Positions 1-9,090 of a DNA stretch of 40,620 nt are shown one piece after another (positions within the stretch are counted from its first letter, which is position 1; each line of letters opens with the position of its first letter). Made by a program: the position numbers and the translations under genes. Under the pieces are notes generated by a model, which did not search any database, was not told the DNA's origin, and saw nothing but the letters and a program-made list of their open reading frames with translations. The stretch is from positions 1 through 40,620 of the forward strand of contig NZ_FZNZ01000031.1 of the NCBI RefSeq assembly GCF_900187995.1. The letters run 5' to 3'. The stretch comes from Prevotella jejuni (GTDB taxonomy: Bacteria; Bacteroidota; Bacteroidia; Bacteroidales; Bacteroidaceae).

Positions 1-2
1 GC

Positions 3-176
3 CTATATATGAGAGAGAGTGAGAGAGAGTACACAATTATTTGGAACTACCAAATAATTCTCGCTCTTTTTTCTATCTTTTTTTGTTAAAGAATCTATTA
101 CGCCACAGAATGTCTGTGCCCCTCTCGTGCAGAGGTCACATCCCATAGCCGTAATAATATTCTTTATCATTTCCAT
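3..176 (-). CDS. Small conserved ORF, copy 1 (57 aa), function unknown
   Basis: This 57-codon ORF starts MEMIKNIITAMGCDLC and ends LSLTLSHI. I do not recognise it. Three things favour a real gene. A good Bacteroidetes promoter lies about 35 bases upstream. A second copy with the same start and frame lies at 2705-2887 behind the same promoter. The reading frame survives the differences between the copies, such as Met/Ile, Cys/Arg and Phe/Leu. The 3' end runs through a GA-dinucleotide tract, so the last residues are low complexity and can vary in length. Against it, it is short and sits in repeated DNA, so the conserved unit could equally be a transcript or a repeat with no protein product. Confidence 0.4.
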   Translation of the reverse strand: MEMIKNIITAMGCDLCTRGAQTFCGVIDSLTKKDRKKSENYLVVPNNCVLSLTLSHI

Positions 177-210
177 TTGAAATACTGGTTAATTTTAACT
201 TAACTGGGTG

Positions 211-242
211 CAAAGATAAAAATAAATATTAAATCCCCCAAA
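211..242 (-). promoter_or_regulatory. Bacteroidetes promoter upstream of small ORF copy 1
   Basis: Read on the minus strand there is a -7 box TATCTTTG (complement of 211-218) and a TTTG -33 element (complement of 239-242), 20 bases apart. This fits the Bacteroides consensus TTTG-N19-21-TAnnTTTG. The predicted start lies about 28 bases before the ATG at 176. Confidence 0.6.
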
Positions 243-682
243 GAAAAGGCAAAGAAAAATTAAAATAAAAAACTTCCTCTTCTCTCAAAGCATGGAGAGC
301 AAAGGCTTTCAACGCAAGACTGGATTTATTACACATTACTACAAGAAAAAGCTTTATTCTTATTTGCTGTCACTTTTAACATTTCGTGTAACCTCACTGT
401 ATACTAAAGAGTTGCGTGGAGACCACGGCTGACAGGAATGACAGGAAACATCGTTTTGACTGAATATCATCGTTAAGACGGTATAAACCGAGGACAGGGT
501 ACGGGAAGAGACAGGGTAACAAGGTGAACAGCTTGTAGACAGGGTACGATAAGACAAAGTAACAGGGTTAACGCCTTTTGGCGGAGTAACAGATTTCTAT
601 TGCCTATTTAATACTGTAAAGGGTGAGTAGACTAATCTATTACCATCTATCTTTTATATATCACCACCTCATACTACCTAAC

Positions 683-727
683 AAAAAACTTGCCCCCAAA
701 ACGCTACAGGAACGTTAGGAGGCAAGA
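683..727 (-). terminator. Rho-independent terminator of the fimbrillin-like gene
   Basis: CTTGCC (689-695 region) pairs with GGCAAG (721-726), with an inner ACG/CGT pair. Read on the minus strand the stem is followed by a run of six T. It lies about 70 bases past the stop of the lipoprotein gene. Confidence 0.7.
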
Positions 728-797
728 AAACGAAAATTAAATTACCGAAGTGTCTTGTATGTATACCACAAAGTTTGTGTATCTTTAAATCAAGAAA

Positions 798-2339
798 TTA
801 CTCTGCTTTCCAAATAGGAACACCATTATCACAGTAATCTCCTATATCCACCCTGGCTGATCCTGAATTAATTTGAAGAATATAACTTCTTTGTTGCGGG
901 TCAGGACATAAACTTGATGTTCTAAGACCAACATCTTGACCTATTATACCAACAAGATGCCATAAAGTACCTAAATAATAATGTCCTAAAGCAGGCTTAA
1001 AGAAATATTTTGTAATATCCGCTGAGTTCGGTGTTCCGGCAATAGGAGTTTTATTAATAGTACATGGTGTCGTATATGTACGATAATCTATTCCATCAGA
1101 AGCTATTGTTGAACTATATCCTGCAATATTATCTTTTTTCAGAATCCAAGCACCACCTTTATAGAAATGACCAAGTTGATAGAATAGCTCTGAACTATCC
1201 CAATGAATATCACCATCGTTTATATACCATGTAATTTCATTTATATTTGGACAATCCTTTGCTGACTGCTCAGCTACTGAAGGAAAGCTCGTTTCTCTAT
1301 ACCATCTTGAATCAGCATTTGTTTTAGGATAGTTTTCATCATGCCCACCTAATACTAATGGCATTGAAGATTCAAAGCCTTTCCAATAATCTTCTCCTAC
1401 TGCAGCATCCCACATATAATATTTCTCGTGATAAACACGTGTGTCAAGATTCGAAGAAACATCATAAATATTTCCTGCACTATAAGACCTGCTATCAATA
1501 ACCTTTGTTACTGTTCCATCTATATTATCAACATTACTATGAATCCAATACTTAATTACAAGTTTATGAGTTCCTGGTGCTATCACCATGTAAGAAGCAT
1601 TCGTTTCAGCACTCGCGCTCGTATTTGTCAAAGGGAAATTTGTTGTATTCAAGGTGATGGTATTTGACCCATTAGCTGTTGGAGTTGTTCCCAAACTACC
1701 TGTTGTAAAATCAAAATCTCCAGCGATAGCATTATCAGATATTACTTCAACTTTTGAAAGTGTACAATTTGCAAATGTACTACTTGGACTTTGGGGTAAA
1801 AAGCAAAGATATGCAGCTTTATGATTCAGTTTAAAAGTGAAGTTCGTGCCATCACCTGTTGCTTTTGCAGAACCACAATCTCCTGATTCACCTGCATGAC
1901 TAAAATCATTTGGCGTTGTCTGATTTTGAGTCGAAGCAATTGTAACACTATTACCATTCGAACTATTTAAACCTGTATAATGTACATCACATTGATTTAC
2001 ATAAGTACCAGTACTTAAACTAAAATCACCACGAGTTTTATTTGCATTTAATACACCTGCAGCACTTTGTTTAAAATTACCATCAGTTGCTTTTACCCAA
2101 ATCTTATCACCTGTGCTCCAATATGCAGTAGCACCATTTCCAATAATATGGCTTATTGAGGTACGAGTATTAGGAGTATCACGAGTAACATTATCTCCAA
2201 TACTTGTAAACACAATACCCTTCGCTTCTTTATTATTTTCTTCTACGCTATTGCCTGTAATATTTTCATTACTACACGATGCTATCATTAATGCCCCTGC
2301 ACAGAGCAAAAAGAATGAAAGAATTCTATTTGTTTTCAT
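798..2339 (-). CDS. Fimbrillin-like surface lipoprotein (513 aa)
   Basis: The protein begins with a basic n-region and a hydrophobic stretch ending in a lipobox, IASC, with Cys at about residue 22. It is therefore predicted to be a lipoprotein exported to the outer membrane. The body is rich in Thr, Ser, Asn and Gly. Its layout resembles Bacteroidetes fimbrillin-family proteins: a Thr-rich start, 'YWSTGDKIWV', a β-rich N-terminal half and a conserved 'NIYDVSSNL' turn near mid-protein. The C-terminal ~190 residues (from about 'YYMWDA') look like a separate adhesin-type or lectin-like domain that I cannot name. A 69-codon gene ends 16 bases upstream, and a strong terminator follows. Assignment to the broad fimbrillin-like group is likely; a structural role as pilin, anchor or tip is not decided by the sequence. 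Confidence 0.65.
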   Translation of the reverse strand: MKTNRILSFFLLCAGALMIASCSNENITGNSVEENNKEAKGIVFTSIGDNVTRDTPNTRTSISHIIGNGATAYWSTGDKIWVKATDGNFKQSAAGVLNANKTRGDFSLSTGTYVNQCDVHYTGLNSSNGNSVTIASTQNQTTPNDFSHAGESGDCGSAKATGDGTNFTFKLNHKAAYLCFLPQSPSSTFANCTLSKVEVISDNAIAGDFDFTTGSLGTTPTANGSNTITLNTTNFPLTNTSASAETNASYMVIAPGTHKLVIKYWIHSNVDNIDGTVTKVIDSRSYSAGNIYDVSSNLDTRVYHEKYYMWDAAVGEDYWKGFESSMPLVLGGHDENYPKTNADSRWYRETSFPSVAEQSAKDCPNINEITWYINDGDIHWDSSELFYQLGHFYKGGAWILKKDNIAGYSSTIASDGIDYRTYTTPCTINKTPIAGTPNSADITKYFFKPALGHYYLGTLWHLVGIIGQDVGLRTSSLCPDPQQRSYILQINSGSARVDIGDYCDNGVPIWKAE

Positions 2340-2355
2340 TTTATGATTAATTTAA

Positions 2356-2565
2356 TTAATATTTCCACAGACCTGACTCTAAATCCTCCTCGTCTTCATC
2401 ATCAACATCGTCAAATTCAATCTTTTTTGCATTACTAATCATACCTCCCTGATTAATTGGGTTGTGTTGTCCACTTCCCGTTTGCAAAATGGTGTCAAAC
2501 TTAGCAGAAACTATTCCAATTAGTGGTTTGGAATATTCTAATTTGTCGTTAATTACTTTGTTCAT
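2356..2565 (-). CDS. Small acidic ORF upstream of the fimbrillin-like gene (69 aa)
   Basis: The 69-aa product has a first half (LEYSKPLIGIVSAKFDTIL then QTGSG) that resembles the short Bacteroidetes peptides of the pattern 'Y-x-P-x-I-x-x-x-x-x-x-x-x-I-L-x-x-S-G', often found next to surface-protein genes. The C-terminal third is very acidic (DDVDDEDEEDLESG). It has no signal peptide and no Cys. It is read in the same direction as the lipoprotein gene with a 16-base gap, so the two are probably co-transcribed. I infer a companion role with the lipoprotein but know of no demonstrated function for such peptides. Confidence 0.5.
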   Translation of the reverse strand: MNKVINDKLEYSKPLIGIVSAKFDTILQTGSGQHNPINQGGMISNAKKIEFDDVDDEDEEDLESGLWKY

Positions 2566-2704
2566 AATACTTATTATTGATTAATTATATTCGTTATATG
2601 GAACACACGAAAAAAGACAAAGGGAAATCACTACAATTCCTTTGTCTACATGGGTTCACACGGCGCTCCTCGCGCGCACGCGTATGAAGAAAGAAGTGGG
2701 GAGG

Positions 2705-2887
2705 TTAGGCCTGGCCTATATGAGAGAGAGAGAGAGAGAGTACACAATTATTTGGAACTACCAAATAATTCTCACTCTTTTTTCTATCTTTTTTTGTTAA
2801 AGAATCTATCACGCCACAGAGTGTCTGTGCCCCTCTCGTGCGGAGGTCACATCCAATAGCCGTAATAATATTCTTTATCATTTCCAT
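2705..2887 (-). CDS. Small conserved ORF, copy 2 (60 aa), function unknown
   Basis: This is the second copy of the ORF at 3-176. The start (MEMIKNIITAIGCDLR), central part and frame are the same. The C-terminus is three residues longer (ends SHIGQA) because the GA-dinucleotide tract at about 2720-2740 differs in sequence and length. The same promoter lies upstream. There is no recognisable domain. The central DSLTKKDRKKSENY is basic and hydrophilic. The duplicate plus conserved promoter is the only evidence that it is a gene. Confidence 0.4.
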   Translation of the reverse strand: MEMIKNIITAIGCDLRTRGAQTLCGVIDSLTKKDRKKSENYLVVPNNCVLSLSLSHIGQA

Positions 2888-2921
2888 TTGAAATACTGGT
2901 TAATTTTAACTTAACTGGGTG

Positions 2922-2953
2922 CAAAGATAAAAATAAATATTAAATCCCACAAA
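2922..2953 (-). promoter_or_regulatory. Bacteroidetes promoter upstream of small ORF copy 2
   Basis: On the minus strand there is a TATCTTTG -7 box (complement of 2922-2929) and a TTTG -33 element (complement of 2950-2953) with a 20-base spacer. It matches the promoter of copy 1. Confidence 0.6.
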
Positions 2954-3204
2954 GAAAAGGCAAAGAAAAATTAAAATAAAAAATTTCCGCTTCTCTCAAA
3001 GCATGGAGAGCAAAGGCTTTCAACGCAAGACTGGATTTATTACACATTACTACAAGAAAAAATTTTATTCTTATTTGCTGTCACATTTAACATTTCGTGT
3101 AATCACACTGTGTACTAAAGAGTTACGTGGAGACCAAGGCTGACAGAAATGACAAGAAACTCCGTTTTGACAGAATAGCATCATTAAGACGGTATTAACC
3201 GAGG

Positions 3205-3450
3205 ACAGGGTAGACAAGAGACAGGGTAACAAAGCGAACAGCTTGTAGACAGGGTACGGGAAGAGACAGGGTAACAAAGTGAACGGCTTGTAGACAGGGT
3301 AAGAGAAGAGACAGGGTAACAAAGTGAACGGATTGTAGACAGGGTAAGAGAAGAGACAGGGTAACAAAGTGAACGGATTGTAGACAGGGTACGAGAAGAG
3401 ACAGGGTAACAAAGTGAACAGCTTGTAGACAGGGTACGAGAAGACAAAGT
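3205..3450. repeat. 45-bp minisatellite (about 5 units) in the right duplicated segment
   Basis: The unit contains ACAGGGTAACAAAGTGAAC followed by a GCTTGTAGACAGGGTA-type half. Copies of ACAGGGTAAC start at 3221 and 3266 and then every 45 bases to about 3401. Units differ by a few bases. Because 45 is a multiple of 3, all frames stay open and give spurious 15-residue repeat proteins on the minus strand. The left duplicate carries only about 1.5 units, so copy number varies. Confidence 0.85.
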
Positions 3451-3924
3451 AACATAGTGAACGCCTTTTAGCGGAGTAACAGATTTCTTTAGCCTATTTA
3501 ATACTGTAAAGGGTGAGTAACTTTATCTATTACCGTCCATCTTTTCTATATCACCGTTTCATACCACATAACAAAAACTTGGGTATTCAGAGTTTGGGAG
3601 TGATAATGATTCGCTTAAGCATAGGTCTCTGACGAAATGTCACACAGAGAAATGGAGACAACGAAGGGTTATCAAAACAAAGCATTGGTAGCCACGAAGG
3701 CACCGTCAGTGCGTGGAGCGATGGAGGTAGTTTGCCAGCTTTATTTGAGCCTCTATGCTCAAAGCATTTATCTCAAGAGTTATTAGGAAGCTGTATGCTA
3801 CACCTCCCTCTCTCTTTGTGTCATCCCCACCTCCGTGACATAGCCTTTACCTCCGTCCTCTCCGTCGCTCTGTGTGACTTATTATATAAGCGTTTTAGTT
3901 TATCACTTCATACTCGGAAGAGCC
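3451..3924. other. Intergenic DNA with a long-spaced 11-bp inverted repeat
   Basis: The duplicated segment ends near 3570. After it GTCACACAGAG (3639-3649) faces CTCTGTGTGAC (3868-3878) about 220 bases away. I see no credible gene: the plus ORF at 3732-3965 overlaps the susD 3' end and has no family resemblance. The segment could be the remains of a small non-autonomous transposon, but no target duplication was found. Confidence 0.4.
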
Positions 3925-5733
3925 TTATTTATCCCATCCAGGGTTCTGCTTCCACAGATTGTTAGTCAGTGTGAGCATACGCGTTTCGAACGGAAGGAGG
4001 TAATCACGCTTTGGATTAAACTTCCAACCGGTCTCATAGCCTGATGGATTCACTGGCAATACGTAACGCTGTGCGTCGCCCGGCTTGCCAGAGAGGTAGA
4101 GATTGTTGCCTTTTGGCTTGTCATAAACAAGGCTTGTGCCATACTTTGCATGATGTTCAAGGTTGCTACCCACGAATAAAACACCGTGTGCACGCTTGCC
4201 AACGATAAGCTCATCGGCTGCTGCCCAACGGAAGATATCGTCCAATCGACGACCCTCACAAGCCTGCTCAATACGACGTTCACGGCGAACTGCCTGTAGA
4301 TACTTGTTGAGATGGTGGAAAGGATAGTCTGCCTCGGTGTTATACTCTCTGTCGAAGTCGACTGCTGGCATACCAACTCGGTCGCGCAAAGGCTTCAGAA
4401 TGGCAATAATCTGACTTGCGTTAGCGGCACCATCGAGTTCTGCCAAAGCCTCAGCATAGTTTAAGAGGATATCAGCATAGCGATACTGAATAGCTGGTGT
4501 GCTGCCTTTTCCTTCTTGGTCAAGGCTTCCCTTATAGTCAATCTGTACGTGCTTGAGCATTGAATAGCCTGTTTCATTCTTGTTATAGCCCGATCCATTG
4601 AGTGGTGGAACAACGTAACCGCCTTGGTCTGGACGCAGAATCTGACCCGGCATACACACCGTTTGGCACAGACGTGGGTCGCGAACAGTTGGCTTCAGCT
4701 CGTCGCCAAAGGTTGCCTTTGCGGTCAACACGGCTGGTCCGACAAAGGGTTTACCATCGATGGTGAGGTAGTCGTCGACCAACGATGCCGTAACACCGCT
4801 ACTACCACCACCCTGATTGAGGTAGCGGTCAACGCTGTTACCAACGTTCACGCCGTCATAACGCTTAAACCATAACACCTCAGGGTTGGCGCTAAGGTCC
4901 TCTGTCTGGAAGATAACGCGGTAGTCGTTCAATGGATTACCCGTCGTATAGATTCTCCAGACACCTCTGTCAACAACGTCCTTACAAGCCTCAACACACT
5001 GATCTAAGTAAGACTTAATCTTCGCATCGGTAACAGTTGGGTCGAAGAAAGCATCGTTCTTTGCCTTATGATACTTCTCCCATGTAGCCTCATAGAGTGC
5101 CACCTCGCTCTTGAAAGCACGTGCCACATCCTTGTGGATACGCATTGTAGCACTGCTGTTCTGTAAGTTAAGGTTAGCAATAGCCTTATCGAGGTCGGCA
5201 AGAATACTATCGGCTATCACCGTACGTTCCTGCTGCGGCTGGTTCATCTCCTCCTCTTGTGGTTCGAGAGGGCGATTCACCCAAGCGATCTTACCATAGT
5301 TCTTGAACAACTGGAAGTAGAACCATGCACGGAAATAGTAAGCCTCGCCCACGCATTGTTTGTAGGCAGCAGAGTTCTTATCCTTGAAGTTGAGGTTATT
5401 CAAGAAGAAGTTGACGTTACGAATATTATTATAATGACCGAGTTTGCCCGCATTAGCGAGGGTCAAACCACCATTCAATCGTGTGTTAACAGAGCCACTT
5501 GCCATGTTATCGCTGTTCATATCGATACCAGCAATACCACCACTACCCCATGAGTTAAAGTCCTGAGCCTTCACACCAGTCTGATAGAACTGGGCGAGAT
5601 AACTGTTCATCTCACCCAAGGAGGTGAAAGGGTTGACCGTTGAAAGCACTCCTTCAGGAGACTTGTCTAAGTCAAAGCAACTTGTAAGTGTTGTTGCACT
5701 CAAGAGTGCTAAACATATATATTTAAGTTTCAT
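3925..5733 (-). CDS. susD-like: SusD/RagB-family outer-membrane nutrient-binding lipoprotein (602 aa)
   Basis: This is the surface glycan- or peptide-binding partner that caps the SusC transporter. It has a lipoprotein signal ending TLTSC (Cys about residue 19). It shows the family features: a TPR-like N-terminal half with EAYYFRAWFYFQLFKNYG (residues about 130-147), 'ALYEATWEKYHK', a central substrate-binding region, and a C-terminal RYADILLNYAEALAEL followed by 'RRERRIEQACEGRRLDDIFRW'. Length is near the upper end for the family. It lies 20 bases downstream of susC in the usual susC-susD order. No glycoside hydrolase, peptidase or regulator is adjacent in this window, so the substrate cannot be read from context. 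Confidence 0.95.
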   Translation of the reverse strand: MKLKYICLALLSATTLTSCFDLDKSPEGVLSTVNPFTSLGEMNSYLAQFYQTGVKAQDFNSWGSGGIAGIDMNSDNMASGSVNTRLNGGLTLANAGKLGHYNNIRNVNFFLNNLNFKDKNSAAYKQCVGEAYYFRAWFYFQLFKNYGKIAWVNRPLEPQEEEMNQPQQERTVIADSILADLDKAIANLNLQNSSATMRIHKDVARAFKSEVALYEATWEKYHKAKNDAFFDPTVTDAKIKSYLDQCVEACKDVVDRGVWRIYTTGNPLNDYRVIFQTEDLSANPEVLWFKRYDGVNVGNSVDRYLNQGGGSSGVTASLVDDYLTIDGKPFVGPAVLTAKATFGDELKPTVRDPRLCQTVCMPGQILRPDQGGYVVPPLNGSGYNKNETGYSMLKHVQIDYKGSLDQEGKGSTPAIQYRYADILLNYAEALAELDGAANASQIIAILKPLRDRVGMPAVDFDREYNTEADYPFHHLNKYLQAVRRERRIEQACEGRRLDDIFRWAAADELIVGKRAHGVLFVGSNLEHHAKYGTSLVYDKPKGNNLYLSGKPGDAQRYVLPVNPSGYETGWKFNPKRDYLLPFETRMLTLTNNLWKQNPGWDK

Positions 5734-5753
5734 AGTTATATTCTTTTAAAAGA

Positions 5754-8700
5754 TTAGAGATTAACCATAAGTCCAAATGAAATGACCTTATTCATTGGAT
5801 AGTTCTTACCGCCTTCGCCTGTGTAGCCATTAGCAGTGAAGATAACCTCTGGGTCGAGCATCTTCTTTAGCTTAGTGAAGGTGAGGAGGTTCTCACCTGA
5901 GAAGAACACCTTAACCTGCTGGAGTTTCATCTTCTGTGTCCATGCCTGTGGGAGGACGTAACTCAAGGTCAAGTTCTTCAAACGACAGTAAGCCGCACTC
6001 TGCAAGTATTGGTCAGTAGGCTGGCTCTTTGTCTTCGCTGCATATGGACGAACGCCACCTGCTGAATTGATATAAGGCTTTGGATAGTAGCCATTAGGAT
6101 TGCTCTCTGACCAATAGTCAAGATGGTCTTTGAAGAGCGTTACCTGTGCGTAAGGACCTGTTCCCCAGAAGTAAACACTGTTGGTTGGGTCCCAATCACG
6201 CTTTCCTACGCCTTGGAACATGAAACTCAAGCTCAGTCCCTTCCAACTAACCATACCATTGATTGTGTACTGATAGCGTGGTGAGGTGTTACCGATAATG
6301 GTCATATCGCCCATATCATCGAGTTTATTCTTACCATTGTTCACATATTTGTCGTTGTTAAGATCGCGATAAGCAACGTCACCCGGTGTCCACTTCAAGG
6401 TTGAGAAGAAGGTGTTGTTATGGCTTGCATTGTAAGCATCAGCCTGCTCCTGTGTCTGCAATAAGCCGTCTGTACGATAGCCCCATATCTCTCCTACGCG
6501 TCTGCCCTTATACCAGTTGCTTGCTGGTGCCGTACCTGTTGGGTTTGCATAGTCTGTCACAATAGAGGTATAGTCAGCCAAAGAACCACCGATGCTATAG
6601 TCGATGTCCTTACCAATCTTACCACGATAATTCAGCGTTAGCTCCCAACCACGGTCGCGCAAAGACGCATTATTGGTTTGTGGGGCATTAGCACCGAAGA
6701 AGTCAGGGAAGTCAACACCAGGTCCTAACATATCCTTCGTCTTACGCTCGTAGACATCAAGACTACCCGTAAGGGCATTGTTCATAAATCCGAAGTCTAT
6801 ACCGATATTCTTGCTACTCACCTTCTCCCATGTCGTTGCTGGATTGACAACGCCTGGCGCAAGGAGGTAAGCATGACGACCATCTGCAAAGATATAACTT
6901 CCCAATCCACCACTGAGGTTCATGGTTGATGCGAAGGTGTAGAGCGCTGCACCTGCCTGATTACCGAGCTTACCGTATGACATACGCAACTTCAACTGCG
7001 ATACCTTCTGGCTGAGCGACTCCATAAACTTCTCACGACTGATGTTCCAACCGAGGGATACAGATGGGAAGAAACCCCAACGATGGTCGCGTGCAAAGCG
7101 TGAAGAACCGTCATAACGGCCGTTTATTTCGAGTAGGTAACGACCCTGATAGTCGTAGTTGATACGCCCGAAGAAGCCACGTGTTGCCCATCCGTTGCGG
7201 ATATCGTCTGGCTGTTTGTCGCCTGTTCCCATTGCCGTATTTGGATTGTGCATTGAGTAAAGACCAGAGATAGCGTTCTTCAGATAGTCTACCTTGTTAT
7301 TTTCTTCCTGATAACCAGCCATCAAAACGATGTTATGATCCTCGGCAAGGGTCAATGAGTAGTTACCATAGAGGCTGATATTCTGATAGTGGATGTTATA
7401 GTTTGAACGCTGATACTTGCCATCAGGACTTGCATCCAACTCTCCTCGTACTCCCTTTGAAGTCGTTACACCATCGGCTGCATAGATGTCTGGCGCAACA
7501 TTCAAAGCCTCGTATGAGGTTGAGATAAACTTATTGGTGTAATCGGCATTGATAATCAATCCCTTTACTGGATTAAGTTCGAAGCCTAATGTGATGTCAT
7601 AGTGATTGCGCTTTGTACGGGTGAAGGTGCCACTCTGTAGGTAAGGTATCATTGACAACTCCGTGAAATGACCGTTAGGATCGACAACAGAAATCGTCGG
7701 ACGGAAACGTGCTAAGGAGTGATAGAAGCCTTCACTCAGTCCGCCTGCACCAAAAGGAGTGTTGTCGACAGAGTGAACATACTTCAAATTAAGCTTCATC
7801 TTCATCCATGAGGTGAGCCGAGAGGTGAGGTTGGAAGCGAGGTTCATACGCTCAAAGTTCATCTTGGCATAACGCAGAATACCGTCTTCCTTGAAGTAAC
7901 CTCCTGATACATAATACTGTGCCTGCTTACCGCCACCGCTCAAACTTACGTTGTGCTGCTGCTTAAAGGCATAGTCTTTATAATGTAACTTGAAGTAGTC
8001 AACGTTTCCAATACCCTTCTCTGTGTTCTCAAAGGCAGGGTTCATCGAAGCGTTAGCAGGGAGTTCTTGCCATGGATTCACACTTGATGGGTCGTTCATA
8101 TACTGCTCTAACAGCTTAATCTTTTCGTCGCTGTAGAGACGAGAAGAGTTGGCATTCGTAACACCAGCATTCCACATCTTGGCAAACTCTACGGCATTTG
8201 CCATCTCAGGCAGTACGGTAGGACGGTTCCAACCCATACTTCCCTGATAGTTTACGTGCATCTTGCCTTCCTCTCCTCGCTTGGTCGTAACCAAGATAAC
8301 ACCGTAGGCAGCACGTGCTCCATAGATAGAACAAGCGGATGCATCTTTCAATACAGAGATTGACTCGATATCATTCGGATTGACATCGGCAAGACTCATC
8401 TCGATTCCATCTACCAAAACATAAGGATGACCCGTACCGGAGAGGTTGCCCTGACCACGCAATGACAAGGCTGCCGTGGCACCCGGACGACCAGAGCTGC
8501 CATTAGATACCATCAAACCCGGTACTAATCCCTGAAGACTCTGCGACGCATCGGTCACTGGGCGCATCTCGAGTGCATCGCCCTTAACAGATGAAACAGA
8601 ACCAGTGAGGTTTACCTTCTTTTGTACTCCATAGCCCACGACAACCACTTCATTCAATGCTTGGTTGTCATCCTGCAGACTAACGGCATAATTGGTCATA

Positions 8701-9050
8701 CCTGCCTTGACGGTTACAGACTGAGGCTTAAAGCCCACATAACTTACTTGTAGCACAGCACCGGGTGCAGCGGCAAGCGAGAAGTTGCCATCAACATCCG
8801 TAACAGCCATGGCGACTCCATTAACCATCACAGAGGCACCGATAACGGGTTCACCATGGGTATCCTTCACAACACCCTTGATAGCCTGCTTTTGTTGCTG
8901 TGTACTCTCAAATGTTTTTACACTCGTACGTGTAGAACTAACTGCTGGGGTAGCGGCAAATAAACTCAGACACAAAGAGAGTGCCACCCCTCCCATTGCA
9001 AATGGGGGATGCTTCCTTATACCCAGGAAGACAGTAGTAGATTTAGACAT
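5754..9050 (-). CDS. susC-like: SusC/RagA-family TonB-dependent transporter (1098 aa)
   Basis: This is an outer-membrane active importer powered by TonB. Domains in order: a long N-terminal signal region (to about residue 45); a carboxypeptidase-D-like regulatory domain (IKGVVKDTHGEPVIGASV, about 57-130); a TonB-box-like segment 'LNEVVVVGYG'; a plug domain with 'RGQGNLSGTGHPYVLVDG' and the SusC signature SISVLKDASACSIYGARAA; and a 22-strand β-barrel ending in 'VISFGLMVNL'. There is no N-terminal STN domain, so signalling to an anti-sigma factor is unlikely. It forms an operon with the susD gene that follows. Confidence 0.97.
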   Translation of the reverse strand: MSKSTTVFLGIRKHPPFAMGGVALSLCLSLFAATPAVSSTRTSVKTFESTQQQKQAIKGVVKDTHGEPVIGASVMVNGVAMAVTDVDGNFSLAAAPGAVLQVSYVGFKPQSVTVKAGMTNYAVSLQDDNQALNEVVVVGYGVQKKVNLTGSVSSVKGDALEMRPVTDASQSLQGLVPGLMVSNGSSGRPGATAALSLRGQGNLSGTGHPYVLVDGIEMSLADVNPNDIESISVLKDASACSIYGARAAYGVILVTTKRGEEGKMHVNYQGSMGWNRPTVLPEMANAVEFAKMWNAGVTNANSSRLYSDEKIKLLEQYMNDPSSVNPWQELPANASMNPAFENTEKGIGNVDYFKLHYKDYAFKQQHNVSLSGGGKQAQYYVSGGYFKEDGILRYAKMNFERMNLASNLTSRLTSWMKMKLNLKYVHSVDNTPFGAGGLSEGFYHSLARFRPTISVVDPNGHFTELSMIPYLQSGTFTRTKRNHYDITLGFELNPVKGLIINADYTNKFISTSYEALNVAPDIYAADGVTTSKGVRGELDASPDGKYQRSNYNIHYQNISLYGNYSLTLAEDHNIVLMAGYQEENNKVDYLKNAISGLYSMHNPNTAMGTGDKQPDDIRNGWATRGFFGRINYDYQGRYLLEINGRYDGSSRFARDHRWGFFPSVSLGWNISREKFMESLSQKVSQLKLRMSYGKLGNQAGAALYTFASTMNLSGGLGSYIFADGRHAYLLAPGVVNPATTWEKVSSKNIGIDFGFMNNALTGSLDVYERKTKDMLGPGVDFPDFFGANAPQTNNASLRDRGWELTLNYRGKIGKDIDYSIGGSLADYTSIVTDYANPTGTAPASNWYKGRRVGEIWGYRTDGLLQTQEQADAYNASHNNTFFSTLKWTPGDVAYRDLNNDKYVNNGKNKLDDMGDMTIIGNTSPRYQYTINGMVSWKGLSLSFMFQGVGKRDWDPTNSVYFWGTGPYAQVTLFKDHLDYWSESNPNGYYPKPYINSAGGVRPYAAKTKSQPTDQYLQSAAYCRLKNLTLSYVLPQAWTQKMKLQQVKVFFSGENLLTFTKLKKMLDPEVIFTANGYTGEGGKNYPMNKVISFGLMVNL

Positions 9051-9070
9051 AATTACATTGATTTAGGTTT

Positions 9071-9090
9071 ACAGTTGCAAATATAACACT
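9071..9090 (-). promoter_or_regulatory. Promoter of the susC-susD operon
   Basis: On the minus strand TATATTTG (complement of 9078-9085) matches the TAnnTTTG -7 box about 28 bases before the susC ATG. A clear TTTG -33 element is not seen, which is common in promoters that depend on an activator. Confidence 0.45.

Larger units (their letters stand above)
177..797. repeat. Left copy of a ~650-bp duplicated segment; no clear gene beyond the small ORF
   Basis: From base 1 to about 660 the sequence is closely similar to 2711-3570, in direct orientation. It includes the GA tract, the small ORF, its promoter, and a stretch ending in a 45-bp minisatellite unit that occurs here only about 1.5 times (about 490-570). 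An ORF on the minus strand at 360-557 is open only because of this repeat composition, and I do not call it a gene. The fimbrillin-like gene lies between the two copies, so recombination between them would delete it. Confidence 0.7.

Noticed and set aside
3205..3450. Possible CRISPR array
   Set aside because: The units are head-to-tail and nearly identical across their full 45 bases, with no unique spacers and no cas genes.
3071..3455. Overlapping minus-strand ORFs with 15-residue repeats (LPCLFSYPVYNPFTL type)
   Set aside because: They exist only because the 45-bp minisatellite is divisible by three. All frames are open and no start, promoter or family supports a protein.
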